Notes under the pieces: model-generated | What the model saw: only the letters and a program-made list of their open reading frames with translations | Database searches by the model: none | Told to the model about the DNA's origin: nothing | Position numbers and translations under genes: made by a program | Shown: positions 26,801 to 34,727 of the stretch, one piece after another | How positions within the stretch are numbered: the first letter of the stretch is position 1 | Layout of the letters: each line of letters begins with the position of its first letter | Assembly: GCA_937910425.1 (NCBI GenBank) | Contig: CALEOJ010000386.1 | Location: 1-44,514 of the forward strand | Origin: an uncultured candidate division WPS-2 bacterium | GTDB lineage: Bacteria; Vulcanimicrobiota; Vulcanimicrobiia; Vulcanimicrobiales; Vulcanimicrobiaceae | Direction of reading: 5' to 3' | DNA length: 44,514 bases

Positions 26801-26988
26801 ACGGCGCCAAGCCGGCGGGCGATGAAGTCGACGACGTGCGCGCCGGCCGCATCCGGGCCCTGTTGCGCTTGCGGCTGTCCCCGCTGGCAACCGGCGATCG
26901 CTGCGGTTGCAACCGCGCCGGCGCCGACGTTGCGCCGAAATGCCGAACGTGGAAACGGCGCCTCGGGACTGTGCTCGGACTCGCTCAT
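26797..26988 (-). CDS. Small lipoprotein with Tat-like leader
   Basis: 63 aa, hidden in the ORF track inside a longer shadow. Starts MSESEHSPEAPF, followed by FRRN (Arg pair), a hydrophobic Ala/Val stretch and a perfect lipobox AIAGC. The rest is short and Gln/Ala-rich. A GGAAAG site precedes the ATG at 26988, and the stop overlaps the hydrolase start by four bases. The Arg pair followed by a weakly hydrophobic core suggests Tat export, but a Sec lipoprotein is equally possible. No family was recognised. Confidence 0.62.
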   Translation of the reverse strand: MSESEHSPEAPFPRSAFRRNVGAGAVATAAIAGCQRGQPQAQQGPDAAGAHVVDFIARRLGAV

Positions 26989-27174
26989 CGTCACACTTTC
27001 CAAGCGACGAGCCCCTCGTCGCTGACATGCCGTTCCTCGATTAAGGAGAACCGTTTTCGCTTTCCGAGTGATTTTGGCGTCCGCGGAACTTACGCAAAGG
27101 ATCGTGCCTACGATACGACGGAACGACACCTGGTGAACGGTCGAAGAATTGGCATGGCGCCAAGAGGCGGCAAT

Positions 27175-27639
27175 ATGGATTTTGTGAGCACGATCTCGCC
27201 TACCGATCTGGTGGGCATCAAGTTGGTCGCCGAGTCGAACCAGTTCGCGATCTATGCCACCGGGCTCGAGACGTACCTCCTCATTCAACGCCACGAGAGC
27301 GTGCCGTGGACGGGTATCCTGCTCTCCGGTGACGGCCTGTTCCGCATTAGCGCCTTGCTCGGCGCGGCTACCCGAGATCTCTACCGGGAGGTAGCGGGGA
27401 AACTGTCGCCTACGAATCGCGAGCAGGCGGCCTTCGAGTCCCGGCCGATCGCGTCTGCCGCGACGAAGTCGGCTAGCGGGACGGAACGCCGAGATCTGTA
27501 TCAGGACGACCTGACCGAAGAACGCGAGATTTCGCCGATGCTCCGCGATACAATAGCGGCGACGTTGGTTCTCGATCCCGTCGACGGCGAGGAACATACG
27601 GGACAGCCATTGACGCGCCGGCCGTCAATTCAGCCGTAA
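27175..27639 (+). CDS. Hypothetical protein
   Basis: 154 aa from the ATG at 27175, which follows AGAGGCGG; the in-frame ATG at 27154 is an alternative. The first 85 residues look like a folded domain (VSTISPTDLVGIKLVAESNQ, GLETYLLIQRHESVPW, SGDGLFRISALLGAATRDLY); the rest is polar and probably flexible. No signal peptide, membrane segment or known family was seen. Divergent from the small lipoprotein-hydrolase pair, with about 185 bases between starts, so a shared promoter region is likely. Confidence 0.62.
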   Translation: MDFVSTISPTDLVGIKLVAESNQFAIYATGLETYLLIQRHESVPWTGILLSGDGLFRISALLGAATRDLYREVAGKLSPTNREQAAFESRPIASAATKSASGTERRDLYQDDLTEEREISPMLRDTIAATLVLDPVDGEEHTGQPLTRRPSIQP

Positions 27640-28298
27640 GGGTCGACGGCGTCGGGGTCGATACTTTGCGCCCTCGGCGCACGGATCGAGGCCTGTTCGA
27701 GGATCGTTGGGGGACCAGGTTCTGGACGTAGAGCTAGAGTGAAGGGTCGCTCCGAACCACGGATGAAGAAGCTGGTTCGAAAGAAGAAGCGGTAAACGGG
27801 GAGACTACGGCGATGCCGACGCGGCTTGAGCAGGTCCCGACCCGCGCAAGTGATGCAGCGAGGGTGCGTTTGACTGTTCGGTGCCGCCGAAGGTCGACAG
27901 CTCGAAGCCTTGTTGCTATTGGCTCCGATCGCCCGCGGCAAGACGACGCTCGCGGGCCGGTCGGCCGCGTCCGTGTGCGAACGAGGAACATGCGCTCTTC
28001 CGACGACGGAGCCTGCCGCGATGATAGCGCAGCTCCACAGCGTGTGTCGCCAACGCCCTCCAAGGTCTGCTGCAAGACGTAGCGGAATACGTCTACACGG
28101 TCTCGAGCCCGGCGGAAAAACTGTCCGACGGTCAAAGGTCGTCGAAGCGCAGCGCCAAGGCACGTTGCCCATGCTCGAACCGGGCGATTCGTGCGAATAC
28201 GAGCTGCAGTTCGACGTGCGAATTCTCTGGGCGATTGATTACTCATGTTCGTTTTTGACGAAGCGCATCGAAAAGTTCACGCGCCTGACGATCGTCGT
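27640..28298. other. Gene-poor stretch with repeat A and decayed ORF pieces
   Basis: About 660 bases with no supported gene. It contains repeat A (27763-27840). Just before the repeat the plus strand reads a basic tail, MKKLVRKKKR then stop; after it an open frame starts MPTRLEQVP and continues to about 28080 without a recognisable domain. The pieces look like the remains of two adjacent genes. The promoter of the cytochrome b/molybdopterin gene should lie near 28150-28290, but no clear -35/-10 was picked out. Confidence 0.45.
27763..27840 (+). repeat. Imperfect direct repeat, copy A
   Basis: About 78 bases matching copy B at 30014-30090 in the same orientation. The best part, CGATGCCGACGCGGCTTGAG and the following 9 bases (27811-27839), agrees at 26 of 29 positions. 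In both copies a Lys/Arg-rich reading frame ends in a stop, followed by a GGGAG-like ribosome binding site and an ATG (MP-T/A-RLE). The two copies flank the membrane cytochrome/molybdopterin gene. Confidence 0.7.
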
Positions 28299-29924
28299 AT
28301 GGTCGTCATCCTACGGCGGCGGTACATCATCTGGCTCGTCGTCGTCGTCGCCGTGCCGATCGTGCTCGCCTGGTCGCAAGTGCTCGTGCTCGGGATCCAC
28401 TCCGCCTCAGCGCCGCTCGCGGGCATCACAGCCAGCACGCCGAACGGCGAGCCGCGCGGCTTTCCGGTATGGATCCGGTGGACACACTATGCGAATCTGT
28501 TCTTCCTCTTTCTCGTGATGCGCAGTGGTCTATCGATCCTCATGGACCATCCACGACTCTATTGGCACAACGATTGCACCCCCGGAACAGAATGGTTACG
28601 CTTTACGCCGATCGACGTTCCGAAGGACCGCGCTTGGACTGCGAAGGACGATGCGCGTTATATCTCACCGTTCATCGCGCTGCCCGGTTACAGGCACACT
28701 CCCGGGATGGGCCGGTCCTGGCATTTCATCACTGATTATGGATTTATTCTAGTCGGTGTTATCTATGTCGCGATGCTCGTCGCTAGCGGGCAATGGCCGC
28801 GGCTTATTCCCACCTCGTGGGCGATCGTTCCATACGCATGGGAGACTTTCGTGCACTACGCGACCTTTCACTTTCCGGTCGAGCCGAACGGCTACTATGC
28901 GTACAACGCGATTCAACAGCTCGCGTACTTCGGCGTCGTTTTTATTATGGCGCCGCTCTCCATCTTGACGGGAATTGCGATGTCGCCGGCTGTCGATAGC
29001 GCCTTTCCTTGGTATCCGCGGATATTCGGTGGTCGGCAGGGCGGCCGCTCAATCCACTTTCTGCTTCTCTGCGGATACGTCGCTTTCACCATCGTGCACG
29101 TCAGCCTCGTATTCTGGACCGGAGCGCAGCGTAACTTCAACCACATCGTCTTGGGCACCGACGACACGCGCTTACTCGGACTGCTCCTCGGTTGCGCCGG
29201 TCTTGCCGTTGTGGTTGCCTCGTGGATCGTCGCGTACGTGGTCGCGTGGAGGTATCCGCGTCTGATTCAACGCTTGCACAAGGCGTTAGTCTTTCCGCTC
29301 GAACTCGGCGTGAGCGCCTCCACTCGCTTCAATCCGGCGGAGCGCTATACCCGAGCGGACGTTTCGCCATACTTTTGGGCGAACGGCAAGATGCCGGATT
29401 CCGATGAATGGAAACGCCTCGTGGCGGACGACTTCCGCGGGTACCGTTTGCGCGTCAGCGGCTGCGTCGAGAACTCCGTCGACTTGAGCCTCGACGAGAT
29501 TCGGGCGCTCGGACACGACGAACACGTGTCGTTGCATCACTGCATTCAAGGGTGGAGCGGAATCGCACAGTGGGGCGGCATCTCGATGGTGCGCCTTATC
29601 GGGTTGGTGAAGCCGTTGCCGGGCGCGCGCGTCGTCGAGTTCATCTCATTCGGCGAAGCGACGTTCGGTGGAGTCTATTACGATACGCAACGGGTCGAGG
29701 ACGTCGTCAAACCCGAGTGCCTTCTCGCCTACGAGATGAACGACGTGCCTCTTCCGCAGGTGCATGGTGCACCGATACGTTTGCGCGTGGAAAATCAGCT
29801 CGGCTTCAAAATGGTTAAATGGATTCGCGAGATTCGCTTTGTCGAGACGGAGAAGGCCATCGGTGAAGGTCACGGCGGGGCGAACGAAGATCAAGAATAC
29901 TTCGACCTATTGCCGTATATCTAG
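28299..29924 (+). CDS. Membrane cytochrome b-type domain fused to molybdopterin-dependent oxidoreductase
   Basis: 541 aa from the ATG at 28299; the earlier ORF-track ATG at 28245 is less likely. The N-terminal ~330 residues hold a short anchor helix, a bihelical block with paired His (WIRWTHYANLFFLF; HYATFHFPV; HFLLLCGYVAFTIVHVSLVF) and several more helices, as in diheme cytochrome b561/DUF4405-type membrane subunits. The C-terminal ~210 residues match the sulfite-oxidase/MsrP-like Mo-cofactor domain: FRGYRLRVSGCV, SLDEIRAL and VSLHHCIQGWSGIAQWGG, with the Cys that would bind Mo. In MsrP systems the membrane cytochrome and Mo enzyme are separate proteins; here they are one chain. The substrate is unknown. 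Confidence 0.9.
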   Translation: MVVILRRRYIIWLVVVVAVPIVLAWSQVLVLGIHSASAPLAGITASTPNGEPRGFPVWIRWTHYANLFFLFLVMRSGLSILMDHPRLYWHNDCTPGTEWLRFTPIDVPKDRAWTAKDDARYISPFIALPGYRHTPGMGRSWHFITDYGFILVGVIYVAMLVASGQWPRLIPTSWAIVPYAWETFVHYATFHFPVEPNGYYAYNAIQQLAYFGVVFIMAPLSILTGIAMSPAVDSAFPWYPRIFGGRQGGRSIHFLLLCGYVAFTIVHVSLVFWTGAQRNFNHIVLGTDDTRLLGLLLGCAGLAVVVASWIVAYVVAWRYPRLIQRLHKALVFPLELGVSASTRFNPAERYTRADVSPYFWANGKMPDSDEWKRLVADDFRGYRLRVSGCVENSVDLSLDEIRALGHDEHVSLHHCIQGWSGIAQWGGISMVRLIGLVKPLPGARVVEFISFGEATFGGVYYDTQRVEDVVKPECLLAYEMNDVPLPQVHGAPIRLRVENQLGFKMVKWIREIRFVETEKAIGEGHGGANEDQEYFDLLPYI

Positions 29925-30013
29925 CTGGACGAAGACTGGGAGCCAGTCACGGGCTTGGGCACGATTGGGTACTTGACCCGAGCTTGCCGAACGGCTGCGG
30001 GAAAGCGAACGCG

Positions 30014-30090
30014 GTGAAGAAGCGGGCTCGGCGGAAGAAGCGCTGACAGGGAGGTTGTCGCGATGCCGGCGCGGCTTGAGCGGATCCCGG
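30014..30090 (+). repeat. Imperfect direct repeat, copy B
   Basis: Partner of copy A at 27763. The plus strand reads VKKRARRKKR then stop, a GGGAGG ribosome-binding-like site, then ATG with MPARLERIPEA and a stop after 11 codons. The downstream reading frame is therefore broken at once. It lies in the 190-base gap after the molybdopterin gene. Confidence 0.7.
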
Positions 30091-30114
30091 AGGCGTGAGC
30101 AAGTGTGCTGGATC

Positions 30115-30654
30115 TTACGCTTCGAAGAGCACGTCGTAGCGGAGTCTGCCCGCCTCGGTAACGCGGACGCCCACAGTCGGAATGTGTGAGCGAAGTTTGC
30201 CGTCGTGCATCAGGTGCTGGACCCGGACGCCGTGCAGCAGGAACGCGGCGTCGGATATCAGCCGGCGATGACAGCGCCACCAGAGGGTTTCCGAGCATAA
30301 GATCGCGACGCGCGCCGCCGCCGCCCGCGCAAGTAACGCGACGAGGGCGCGCGTGAAGGCGTCCGTTTCCATGTAGTCCGCGTACGCGCGGAATGAGGGG
30401 TGGCGCAGAGCGACGTTGTTGCTGGTGCGATCGACCTTACGAAAACCTCCGAGGGTCGGCTCCCAGAGATAGGCGCTTCCGGTCCTTTCGGGCACCCAGC
30501 GCTCCATCTCTTCGCGCCAGAATTGCGGATGACGGCGACTCTTGGGGACCGAGCGAACGTCGACAATCGACTCGATCGCGGCTTCGCGAATGAGCCGAGC
30601 GAGTTCGTCGGCAGTTGCAGTTCCGTGTCCAAGCGTGAGCAACTCTCGCGCCAT
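30115..30654 (-). CDS. DUF488 family protein (long form)
   Basis: 179 aa from the ATG at 30654 (alternative 30672). Family features: LLTLGHGTATADELARLI at the start, SIVDVRSVPKSRRHPQF, LWEPTLGGFRK and ILCSETLWWRCHRRLISDA, whose Cys-x7-Cys/His block is conserved in this branch and could bind a ligand or metal. Biochemical function is not known. This branch is distinct from the YeaO-like protein at 23911. It is followed upstream by the HVA1-TUDOR gene on the same strand (29 bases). Confidence 0.92.
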   Translation of the reverse strand: MARELLTLGHGTATADELARLIREAAIESIVDVRSVPKSRRHPQFWREEMERWVPERTGSAYLWEPTLGGFRKVDRTSNNVALRHPSFRAYADYMETDAFTRALVALLARAAAARVAILCSETLWWRCHRRLISDAAFLLHGVRVQHLMHDGKLRSHIPTVGVRVTEAGRLRYDVLFEA

Positions 30655-30682
30655 CGAGCCCACTTCACGCACAACGTATTGC

Positions 30683-31021
30683 TTAGTCGGCCAGTCTTCT
30701 CAACGCCGAGGCCTTGTGCATCGCAATGTGATCGGTTTTATCACTTTTGATCTCGTATTGCGGTTCATCCTCGCTGGCATGAACTGTATACCCCTTGAAT
30801 TGGACCCTGGAGGTGACCACTCTCATGATCTTGCCGCGGACGCGGCCGGCTTCCGAATTCCAACTCACATGATCGCCCTTGCTAAACCGCCGCTTCGTCA
30901 TCATATGCCGCTTCTCGGACCCCACGCCCGACCGATGCTGGGTCTGCGCCATGACGCACGTCGAAGCGAGCACAAAAACAAGAGAGGCGGCGTAAGCACT
31001 CACCGCTGTTCGGAGCTTCAT
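30683..31021 (-). CDS. HVA1/TUDOR-type (DUF2945) protein with an apparent signal peptide
   Basis: 112 aa. Residues 41-110 match the hypervirulence-associated TUDOR domain (FSKGDHVSWNSEAGRVRGKI, VHASEDEPQYEIKSDKT, then a basic ALRRL end). Such proteins are normally about 70 aa and cytosolic. Here the frame begins 40 residues earlier with a convincing Sec-type leader: MKLRT, a hydrophobic stretch and a VMAQ cleavage region. The internal ATGATG at 30904-30901 gives a normal-length protein, so either form may be made. Function of the domain is not established. Confidence 0.8.
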   Translation of the reverse strand: MKLRTAVSAYAASLVFVLASTCVMAQTQHRSGVGSEKRHMMTKRRFSKGDHVSWNSEAGRVRGKIMRVVTSRVQFKGYTVHASEDEPQYEIKSDKTDHIAMHKASALRRLAD

Positions 31022-31093
31022 TGCAGCAGCGTAGCAAGAGGTTGTTTAGGACCTATGAAGGGGGGGCGTCACGACTGTCGGCACCACCCCGGA

Positions 31094-31704
31094 CTAGCAC
31101 GTGAGGGTCGTTGTCGCGCCGACATCTCTGCTTGGTTCGACGGTGATGGCGCCGCAGAGGTCGGTGCGGTAGGTCATCGCTCCGGTGCCGTGCAGCGTCG
31201 CGAGCGTCGTTGCCGCGGGGTGTCCGAACAGATTGTGTCGGCCGACGCTGATGAGGGTGTATCTCGGATGGACGGCGGCAGCGAAAGCAGGCGCGGACGA
31301 ATATGCGGAGCCGTGGTGGCCTACTTTCAGGACGTCCGCGTGCAGATCTATGCCGGACTCGAGCAGCCGCTGCTCGGCCTGAAATCCGGCGTCGCCCATG
31401 AACAGCATCCGAAAATCCTGATAGGCCAGCATGATGACGACGGAGTTCTCGTTCACGTCATTCTTGCCGTCGGCGAAGAGCGCGCCGCAGGGCGAGAGCA
31501 CCGAAAGGGTCACGCCGTCGTCGGTTACCCACCGGTCACCGCACCGTGCGACACGGACTGGAACACGACGCAGCGTCGCCTCGCGCATGCCGACGTTGAA
31601 CGCGCGTCCGCCGTAAGTCTGCCCGCTGTCCGCGATCGCATCGACGCGCAGCGCGCGCACGATCGGCGCGAATCCGCCGACGTGATCGCCATGCGGATTA
31701 TAAG
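31094..31704 (-). pseudogene. MBL-fold hydrolase gene fragment, copy 2 (lacks N terminus)
   Basis: An open frame from the zinc motif to the natural stop. The minus strand reads NPHGDHVGGFAPIV at 31702, then LRVDAIADSGQ, KNDVNENSVV, FRMLFMGDAG, LKVGHHGSAYSS, SVGRHNLFGHPAA and ends in a TLTC tail like the intact copy (TMLRC). About two thirds of residues agree with the intact gene at 43671. The first ~75 residues, including FLDVGQGD-type strands, are gone, and no start codon precedes the motif. Right of the break lies CACACGCTCGCTTGCTTGAG, similar to the sequence beside copy 3. Confidence 0.9.
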
Positions 31705-31842
31705 CACATCACACGCTCGCTTGCTTGAGCGCAACGGCCGGGTCAAGCGGTCGGAGGGCCGGCGCTCCCGACCATCAGCAACGATCTCGCGCTGATGGAG
31801 AAGGAACACCACGACGTCCTCGTTGTGCTCGCGCGCTGAGCG

Positions 31843-32215
31843 TTAATCCCCGCAGCGTGGCGCCGATCTTGGAAGCGTCCACGTGAACCGCGATCCTCGC
31901 CCCGGCCGACACTCGACGCTGACGTTGCCGCCCTGCACTTCGACGAGGCTCTTGACGATCGCGAGGCCCAAACCGCTGCCTCCGGAAGCCCGATGGCGTG
32001 AGGGATCCGCGCGATAAAAGCGCTCGAAGATGAACGGCAGCTCTCCCGGTGCGATTCCGGGCCCGTCATCCTGCACGAAGCATCGGATGTGCTCATGATC
32101 TGCCGTCGCAACTACGACGACGTGGCCGCCGGCCGGCGTGTACCGCAGCGCGTTCGAGATCAGATTCTCAAGAACTTGCGCCACCCTCAACTCGTCACCA
32201 ACCGCCGCGGGGAGT
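31843..32215 (-). pseudogene. Sensor histidine kinase relic (ATPase domain only)
   Basis: The minus strand encodes the HATPase domain of an EnvZ/PhoR-type kinase: LRVAQVLENLISNALRYTP, DDGPGIAPGELPFIFERFYR, SGLGLAIVKSLVEVQGG and a normal C-terminal end. Homology starts abruptly at about 32215 (LPAAVGDE); sensor, HAMP and HisKA parts are missing. Without the phospho-acceptor His it cannot act as a kinase. It is truncated at the same place where the plus-strand fragment 32218-32427 begins, so a rearrangement joined the two. Confidence 0.85.
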
Positions 32216-32217
32216 TA

Positions 32218-32427
32218 CTGCCTCATGGCTCGATCGGGATCTTACCGAACCCGTATAACCCCGCCGTGCCGGTGCCGCCGGATTCGGATTTCCGGGTCGT
32301 CTACCAAGACCATGACGGCGGCCGCACGGAGGACGTCACCGGTTGGCCTTCAGGGGACGTTCTGGCGCTCATCAAAGATCGCGCAGCCGCGGACGGGCTG
32401 CCCTTCCCGGAGCCCGCCGAGGGGTAG
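32218..32427 (+). pseudogene. Fragment of a small hypothetical protein
   Basis: The plus strand reads HGSIGILPNPYNPAVPVPP, then FRVVYQDHDGGRTEDVTGWP and a helix LALIKDRAAADGLP before TAG at 32425. It looks like a real small protein, but no ATG is in frame; the GTG at 32266 is the only near start. It abuts the truncated kinase relic exactly, so its N terminus was probably lost in the same rearrangement. The family is unknown. Confidence 0.35.
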
Positions 32428-32451
32428 CGCGACATCGCTGAGCGCCTTGGC

Positions 32452-32811
32452 TCACAGTGAATAGGGTACTGCCTCAAAAAGCAGCGCGCCCTGGCCGAGC
32501 ATCGTCGCATGGTCACGCGGAACGAGATACCCGCCAGAGCGCTCCGCTGGGATCGTGCATGTTGGCGCAGCGAGGTCAAGGACGAACCGCCGGTGCTTCT
32601 CGCACGGCGCCCAACGACTCGCCCGCATGGTGACAGACGACTCGCCGCGGGCATCGCATCCACACGGCCACGCGAGGCCCACGGGGACCATGGGGCGCTG
32701 TCCTTCCGGTCCGCGAGGAGCGAGTGCCTCACGCGGTTTCATCCACACCATTGTGAAGTCACCGATGCAACGCTCGACCTCGTCGATAGTGAACGGCCCG
32801 AAGTACGTCAT
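32452..32811 (-). CDS. Hypothetical protein with several Cys residues
   Basis: 119 aa from the ATG at 32811; a GTG at 32835 overlapping the upstream stop (GTGAGTGA) is an alternative start. The sequence looks folded (YFGPFTIDEVERCIGDFTMV; VGLAWPCGCDARGE; EKHRRFVLDLAAPTCTIPAE) and carries Cys-x-Cys. No known family, signal peptide or membrane segment. It is probably translated together with the gene at 32828-33466, just upstream on the same strand. Confidence 0.58.
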   Translation of the reverse strand: MTYFGPFTIDEVERCIGDFTMVWMKPREALAPRGPEGQRPMVPVGLAWPCGCDARGESSVTMRASRWAPCEKHRRFVLDLAAPTCTIPAERSGGYLVPRDHATMLGQGALLFEAVPYSL

Positions 32812-32827
32812 GGCGCGTATTACTGCC

Positions 32828-33466
32828 TCACTCACACTGCCGAAAGCGTCCGAGACGGTAACCGATGTAGCCGTCCGGCTCACGATCTGACTCTTCGGCG
32901 ACGTGCTTGTTATGCTCGCAGACCGGGCACGCGTCTGCCCAGGGGTTGCGCAACGGGACGACTTCCAAACGTGGGCTACTCCGGTAGACGGGCGGTTCCG
33001 GGAACTTCGGTAGCGCCTTCGGGAGGTAGACGCTCGCGTGCTGCCCCATGAGCTTGGCGTAGGCCGAGGACGACAGAAGCGACATTTTCGTGATTCGATG
33101 GGCCTCGCGAGCGCTAGCCGAACCGATATCCATGTTACGCAATAGGGACGACATGTGGCTAATGCGCGTGACGTCGCGAACCCTGGCGAGCGACGCTGGC
33201 GAGGCGACAAACGACAATCCCGGGATCGGGTGCGCGTGGGAAGCGGCGCGCAGCGTCCGCATCGCACGTGTGACTTCGCGAGTCGCCGTGATTGACGCCG
33301 ATGAGGAGAGAAGCGACATCGCCGCGAGACGTCCCGCATGCGGAGCAATCCGCTGCGTCTGTACTATGCGGTTGATGGATGCGAGCGCCGAGGAGCTCGG
33401 CGCGAGTCCGCTCGCAAGAGAACGAGTGAATCGATCGAATTTGATGGCAGTTGGCGCTTCGTGCAC
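32828..33466 (-). CDS. Hypothetical protein with C-terminal Cys-x2-Cys segment
   Basis: 212 aa from a GTG at 33466 with GAGG about 10 bases upstream. The N-terminal 140 residues are Ser/Ala/Arg-rich and helical, with two similar stretches (MSLLSSSASI and MSLLSSSAYA) suggesting an internal repeat. The C-terminal part (LEVVPLRNPWADACPVCEHNKHVAEESD) looks conserved and may bind metal through CPVC and a His. No family was recognised. First gene of a two-gene unit with 32452-32811, located between gene relics, so probably acquired DNA. Confidence 0.62.
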   Translation of the reverse strand: MHEAPTAIKFDRFTRSLASGLAPSSSALASINRIVQTQRIAPHAGRLAAMSLLSSSASITATREVTRAMRTLRAASHAHPIPGLSFVASPASLARVRDVTRISHMSSLLRNMDIGSASAREAHRITKMSLLSSSAYAKLMGQHASVYLPKALPKFPEPPVYRSSPRLEVVPLRNPWADACPVCEHNKHVAEESDREPDGYIGYRLGRFRQCE

Positions 33467-33489
33467 TTTCGCAATCCTCTAGTCTAAAC

Positions 33490-34061
33490 TGTGCGCTGCA
33501 ACAGCGTCGTATCTAACCGACCGGCAACACGGGCCCTACTGACATTATATCACGGAGAAGCAGATTGCGGTCTTTACTGATGGCATCGGCGCCGCGGCCG
33601 TCCTTGGCTTCGACGCTTGAGCCACTGCCCTAGCCCGACAGGCCCCCTGGACTAATTCGCGAGGTTGGGCCTCACGGAAGCCAGCTTCATTCCGCAGCTT
33701 GGCCGATTCTAGGAGCCTCACGGCACCCCGCCGGCGCAAACTGCAAACACGCACACTAGGCCGTTACCGATTGCTGCGCGCCGGCCGCCCTTGCAGCGCT
33801 GACGCGTGTCGGTATAGACCCCGTATGAGCACGACTGACTGGCGGCGGTTCCCGCCTATCTTACAGGGCGTGAAAACTCTACAGCTTCAGCCACGCTGTC
33901 CGCAGCTCGTGCTGAACGCTCGCGCGCTGGCATACCCCATGAGGACGAGATCGAGACTCGCGCGGCTATGCGGAACCGGCGTCGAGTGGCAAAGGCGATC
34001 TTAAGAGTTGACCGAGGCAAGCATACTAGACACGACCCGAGCGATATCGCGCGGCGCACTC
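33490..34061. other. Intergenic stretch, no supported gene
   Basis: About 570 bases. ORFs on both strands (33545-33754 minus, 33699-34004 plus) are Arg-rich and show no domain pattern or convincing ribosome binding site. No repeat, tRNA or strong hairpin was found. It should hold the promoter of the 33466 gene at its left side. Confidence 0.45.
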
Positions 34062-34349
34062 CTAACCGGCGTATCGCGGCAGCCGCAGCAGGTTATCACT
34101 GAGTACGCCGTCCGCCTTGGTACGCAGGTAACGGATGGAGCCATCAGTGACGACAACAACATCCGCAATGTCACCCTTCCAATCACGCGTGATGAACTTT
34201 GTGCCGGAGTCGATCGACTCGATGACTGCAGCGACCGTCCGCGTATAGGCCACGTATGGTTTGACGCCGTCATTGACGATGGCGCAGCCGGCGATGTGCT
34301 TGTGCTCGGCCCCGTCCGACATCCGGACGGCTACGATGTAGCGGGACAT
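34062..34349 (-). CDS. DUF3892 domain protein (second copy in operon)
   Basis: 95 aa, a single DUF3892 domain: an N-terminal strand with basic residues (RYIVAVRMSDGAEHKHI), a central helix (YVAYTRTVAAVIESIDSG), TKFITRDWKGDIADVVVV and the typical ending YLRTKADGVLSDNLLRLPRY. DUF3892 proteins are small, often phage- or plasmid-linked, with no known function. It is a paralogue of the next gene upstream (34444-34725), sharing the DNLL/M-LPRY ending. About 95 bases separate them. Confidence 0.85.
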   Translation of the reverse strand: MSRYIVAVRMSDGAEHKHIAGCAIVNDGVKPYVAYTRTVAAVIESIDSGTKFITRDWKGDIADVVVVTDGSIRYLRTKADGVLSDNLLRLPRYAG

Positions 34350-34443
34350 GCTGCTCCCTCCGAGCTTTGATCTTGCACTGCGTATGTGGCCGTTCGCGAG
34401 CAGATCGGAGCGCGGGCGACGTTTTCCCGGGCCCGCGCACGAT

Positions 34444-34725
34444 CTAGTAGCGCGGCAGCGCCATTAGGTTGTCGGTGTAGACTTGATCCCGGTAAGTCTG
34501 CACGTATTGGTTGCCCGCGCTGCTGACCCGCGCGGCGACGTACGCGACGTTGCCGGCGGCGTCGCGATCGAACCCGACGCCACCGCCTTTGATGAAGTCG
34601 TGCCAGGCAGCCCTGGTGTCCTCGTAGTTCTTGCCGGTGGAATCATCGGTTGCCTTGAGGCTCGCGATGTGCTCGTGACTCGTCCCCGGGTGGACCACGT
34701 GGACGGCTGTGAAGCGGACCGCCAT
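34444..34725 (-). CDS. DUF3892 domain protein (first copy in operon)
   Basis: 93 aa. FTAVHVVHPGTSHEHIASLK, a central helix with WHDFIKGGG, GNVAYVAARV and the ending YVQTYRDQVYTDNLMALPRY fit DUF3892. The start lies two bases after the stop of the YjzC-like gene, indicating co-transcription. No catalytic residues are apparent; the family may be structural or nucleic-acid related, which is unknown. Confidence 0.85.
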   Translation of the reverse strand: MAVRFTAVHVVHPGTSHEHIASLKATDDSTGKNYEDTRAAWHDFIKGGGVGFDRDAAGNVAYVAARVSSAGNQYVQTYRDQVYTDNLMALPRY

Positions 34726-34727
34726 GG

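Noticed and set aside
26797-27597. 266-aa minus-strand ORF
   Set aside because: Only its last 63 codons are a real gene; the rest lies opposite the gene at 27175-27639 and has no domain pattern.
31746-31838. Short frame TISNDLALMEKEHHDV ending at TGA
   Set aside because: Looks like the end of a lost gene, but it is too short to assign and has no start.
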